Assembly: GCA_048266425.1 (NCBI GenBank)
Contig: JBLWZN010000016.1
Coordinates: forward strand, 17,938-81,937
DNA length: 64,000 bases
DNA from: Cerina sp048266425
GTDB lineage: Bacteria > Bacteroidota > Bacteroidia > Flavobacteriales > Flavobacteriaceae
Reading direction: 5' to 3'
The translations under genes were made by a program, and so were the position numbers. A model generated the notes under the pieces. The model was not told the DNA's origin and did not search any database. It worked only from the letters and a program-made list of their open reading frames with translations. Numbering within the stretch: position 1 is the stretch's first letter; every line of letters begins with the position of its first letter. Below, piece after piece: positions 61,878-64,000 of the stretch.

Positions 61878-63149
61878 GTGAAAAAGAGAAAAATATACAT
61901 CTTGGTTTTTGTGGTCTCCGTACTTGGTCTGGCCATAATACAGTACAAGTATCTGGAGATCGGGTTAAACTTGGCGAAAGTGCAGTTCAATCAGAAAATA
62001 GCGCTGACAAGCCAATCCATAAAAGATGGCCTTAGCAGTAATAATGCGCTTACTTTTTTGGTGGGCAAAGCGATCACCAATGACGACACCTATTTTAAGT
62101 TGAGTCTGGACAGCGTCCAAGATTCCGCTAAATACTTCCTGAACGACTTTATAACACAAGCTTTGGTGGATAATGGTATTGAAACCGATTTTACATTTCG
62201 GTTGTATACCCGGGATAGTGTTTTTCAGCTTAATTCACCAAAAGTCTATAAAAGTGATGAAAAATTATTGACATATCCCTTGGAAATAGGTGGCTATCTT
62301 CCTGAACTGATCGGAAAAAAGTTAGTTTTGGAATTGAAGTTCAAGGATATCAATACCTTCTTTTTATCCAAACTGAACGGACTTACCATCCCTAGCCTCT
62401 TGTTTCTGCTGGCGATAATCGTCGTGGTCATATGGGTACTGCGTTCGTTCTACTGGCAAAGCAGATTGATTACCACTACCAACGAATTCATCAACAACCT
62501 GACCCATGAACTTAAAACCCCGGTTTTCTCCATTGGGTTGGCCACCAAAATACTTGAATCGGATGCCACGAATGAAAAAAAGCCATTTTTGGCAATCATC
62601 CGACAAGAGACGGAACGGTTAAAAAAACATATCGATAAGGTATTGGAACTGGGAAGCATGGAAAGTAGGAAAAAGGTCTTTGACCTAAAAGAACTGGATT
62701 TTAAGCCCCATCTGCAAAAGCTATGTGAAGAGTTCCTGTTAATGGCACCTTTGGAAAAACTTGAATTTTCATTTAACTTGGAACCTGGGGAATATCCTAT
62801 CAACGCGGATGTTTTTCATTTGGAAAATGCCATCAACAATTTACTTGACAATGCCAAAAAGTATTCGAACAACCCAATAATATTCCTAAACACCAAAACC
62901 GAAAAGAATAAATTGGTTATCGAAGTCACGGACAATGGGCATGGTATAAATGAAAAGGACCAATCACGAATTTTCCAAAAGTATTACAGGGTCTCCAATG
63001 GCGACCTATATAAAGTTAAGGGGTATGGCCTGGGTCTTAGTTATGTAAAAAAAGTGATCCAAGGCCATAACGGAAAAATAAGCTTGGTAAGCAAGGTAAA
63101 CCAAGGCACCACAATTTCGCTAATAATTCCATTCACAAAACATGGCTGA
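61878..63149 (+). CDS. Sensor histidine kinase
   Basis: A 423-residue membrane kinase starting at GTG 61878 (MKKRKIYILVFVVSVLGLAI). Two membrane helices (about 6-23 and 167-187) enclose a periplasmic sensor region of about 140 residues that matches no domain I recognise. There is no HAMP linker. The dimerisation/phosphoacceptor helix is NNLTHELKTPVFSIGLATKI with His210, followed by the N box NAINNLLDNAKKYSNNP and G boxes VTDNGHGINEKDQSRIF and GYGLGLSYVKKVIQGHNG. It overlaps the response regulator gene by 8 bases, so the two are translationally coupled. Confidence 0.94.
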   Translation: MKKRKIYILVFVVSVLGLAIIQYKYLEIGLNLAKVQFNQKIALTSQSIKDGLSSNNALTFLVGKAITNDDTYFKLSLDSVQDSAKYFLNDFITQALVDNGIETDFTFRLYTRDSVFQLNSPKVYKSDEKLLTYPLEIGGYLPELIGKKLVLELKFKDINTFFLSKLNGLTIPSLLFLLAIIVVVIWVLRSFYWQSRLITTTNEFINNLTHELKTPVFSIGLATKILESDATNEKKPFLAIIRQETERLKKHIDKVLELGSMESRKKVFDLKELDFKPHLQKLCEEFLLMAPLEKLEFSFNLEPGEYPINADVFHLENAINNLLDNAKKYSNNPIIFLNTKTEKNKLVIEVTDNGHGINEKDQSRIFQKYYRVSNGDLYKVKGYGLGLSYVKKVIQGHNGKISLVSKVNQGTTISLIIPFTKHG

Positions 63150-63837
63150 TAAAAATAAGATTTTGCTTGTAGAGGATGACGCCTCGTTGGGATATTTGCT
63201 TTCCGAATATCTCAAAATGAAAGGATTTGAAATTCATTGGGCCAAAAATGGCATTGAAGGACTCGGCATTTTGGACACACTTACCTTTGATCTGGCCATT
63301 TTGGATGTGATGATGCCAGATATGGACGGATTTACCCTAGCAGGGAAAATTCAAAACCAATTTCCAAAATTGCCGTTTATATTCCTCACCGCACGTTCCC
63401 TTAAAATAGACGTACTAAAAGGATTTTCCCTTGGTGCCGTAGATTATTTAAAGAAACCGATCGATGAAGAGGAGCTTGTTGTAAGGATACGCTCCCTGCT
63501 GTCTAGATTGTCAGGGCCGGACAAGGAGGACCAAGGTAAAACTATATATAAAACTGGGGCCTATACTTTATATACGGACAAGCAGGAACTTCATTTTAAC
63601 GATGAAATAATTCGCTTAACGGGTAGGGAAAACGAACTTTTGGCCTATCTCATAGCCCATGAGAACGAGTTGTGCAGCCACAAGGACATTTTGATACACA
63701 TTTGGGGTAAAAATGATTATTTTAATCAAAAAAGCTTGAACGTATTTGTCTCCCATCTTCGAAAATACTTGAGCAAGGACCCCACATTAAGCATAGAAAA
63801 TATCCATAGAAAAGGATTTGTTCTGAAAACCCAATGA
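63142..63837 (+). CDS. OmpR-family response regulator
   Basis: A 231-residue regulator. The receiver domain (about 1-120) has the acidic pair in KILLVEDDASLG, phosphoacceptor Asp55 in LAILDVMMPDMDGF, and the conserved Lys in DYLKKPIDEEE. The C-terminal winged-helix domain (about 135-230) ends HLRKYLSKDPTLSIENIHRK with the typical GFVLKTQ. It pairs with the overlapping kinase. Targets are unknown; the adjacent divergent operon 59651-61401 is the simplest guess. Confidence 0.95.
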   Translation: MADKNKILLVEDDASLGYLLSEYLKMKGFEIHWAKNGIEGLGILDTLTFDLAILDVMMPDMDGFTLAGKIQNQFPKLPFIFLTARSLKIDVLKGFSLGAVDYLKKPIDEEELVVRIRSLLSRLSGPDKEDQGKTIYKTGAYTLYTDKQELHFNDEIIRLTGRENELLAYLIAHENELCSHKDILIHIWGKNDYFNQKSLNVFVSHLRKYLSKDPTLSIENIHRKGFVLKTQ

Positions 63838-64000
63838 GTTAATAGCCAAGGAATCCGCAAATTAACCTGGCTTAGGATCAAGCTCAAAAGTTGTGTGTGA
63901 ATTGAAAATAGAATAAGATCTTTGCAGTAAAACGAACAGCATTGGAATTATCTATCGACCTATTAAAGCTTATACTGCCCGAACTATTAATAACCCACTT
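63838..64000. other. Tail of the window, no gene seen
   Basis: 163 bases after the response regulator stop. I see no coding frame, hairpin or promoter box of note. Confidence 0.5.

Overview
The window looks like chromosomal DNA of a marine-type Flavobacteriaceae bacterium (Bacteroidota). Three things support this. Several promoters match the Bacteroidota consensus TTTG-N19-TAnnTTTG (exact upstream of rpmB and of the thr leader). The ribosomal set rpmB-rpmG-DUF4295-ftsY-rimO is in the order typical of the phylum. Many genes belong to flavobacterial families (CarboxypepD_reg/TonB receptor, LolA-like protein next to FtsX-type permeases, paired SurA-like proteins with MoxR, short leuA). The genus is not determinable from this; Maribacter/Arenibacter/Zobellia-like is a guess. 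I see no prophage, IS element, CRISPR array, rRNA or large island.

Layout. 1-3390: end of an FtsX-type ABC permease operon with a LolA-like protein, then an MscS channel. 3829-6213: TonB-dependent receptor. 6400-10665: a looser accessory stretch with tRNA-Leu(GAG), a decayed GIY-YIG gene behind it, a VOC protein, an esterase, a truncated SdpI-like gene, and a divergent AraC regulator/methyltransferase pair. 10772-12022: DadA-like FAD oxidoreductase. 12285-16064: carotenoid cluster headed by a MerR/B12-binding regulator, then crtI, crtB and crtZ. 16171-17447: two tandem TlpA-like proteins, the second without its active-site cysteines. 17746-23603: aconitase, MoxR ATPase and two SurA-like chaperones. 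23774-25325: small genes, MazG-like hydrolase, CrcB. 25921-28799: P-II protein, ammonium transporter and porin. 28906-35908: rimO, ftsY, ribosomal proteins, cinA, Hpt, FAH hydrolase, exonuclease and TfoX-like protein. 35954-40850: NAD salvage (pncA, pncB) and NAD(P)HX repair (nnr). 41036-46455: threonine operon thrA-thrB-thrC behind a Thr/Ile-rich leader peptide. 46597-55395: cytochrome c, outer-membrane protein, Lrp regulator, a hydrolase-fold protein without its nucleophile, and two divergent APC permeases. 55427-57874: leuB and leuA. 58022-63837: large helical protein of unknown function, DoxX-like and outer-membrane genes, and a two-component system.

Working together: the crt genes turn GGPP into phytoene, lycopene and hydroxylated carotenoids. 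Their regulator carries the residues known from CarH-type AdoB12 photoreceptors, so light control is plausible. The nitrogen block couples ammonium import to P-II sensing. thrABC makes threonine from aspartate and appears attenuated through its leader. leuAB covers two steps of leucine synthesis.

Most of the window is ordinary core genome. The items I rate highest are the predicted light-sensing regulator with the crt cluster, the threonine leader/attenuator, the cysteine-less TlpA paralogue, the nucleophile-less alpha/beta hydrolase, and several intergenic repeat arrays.
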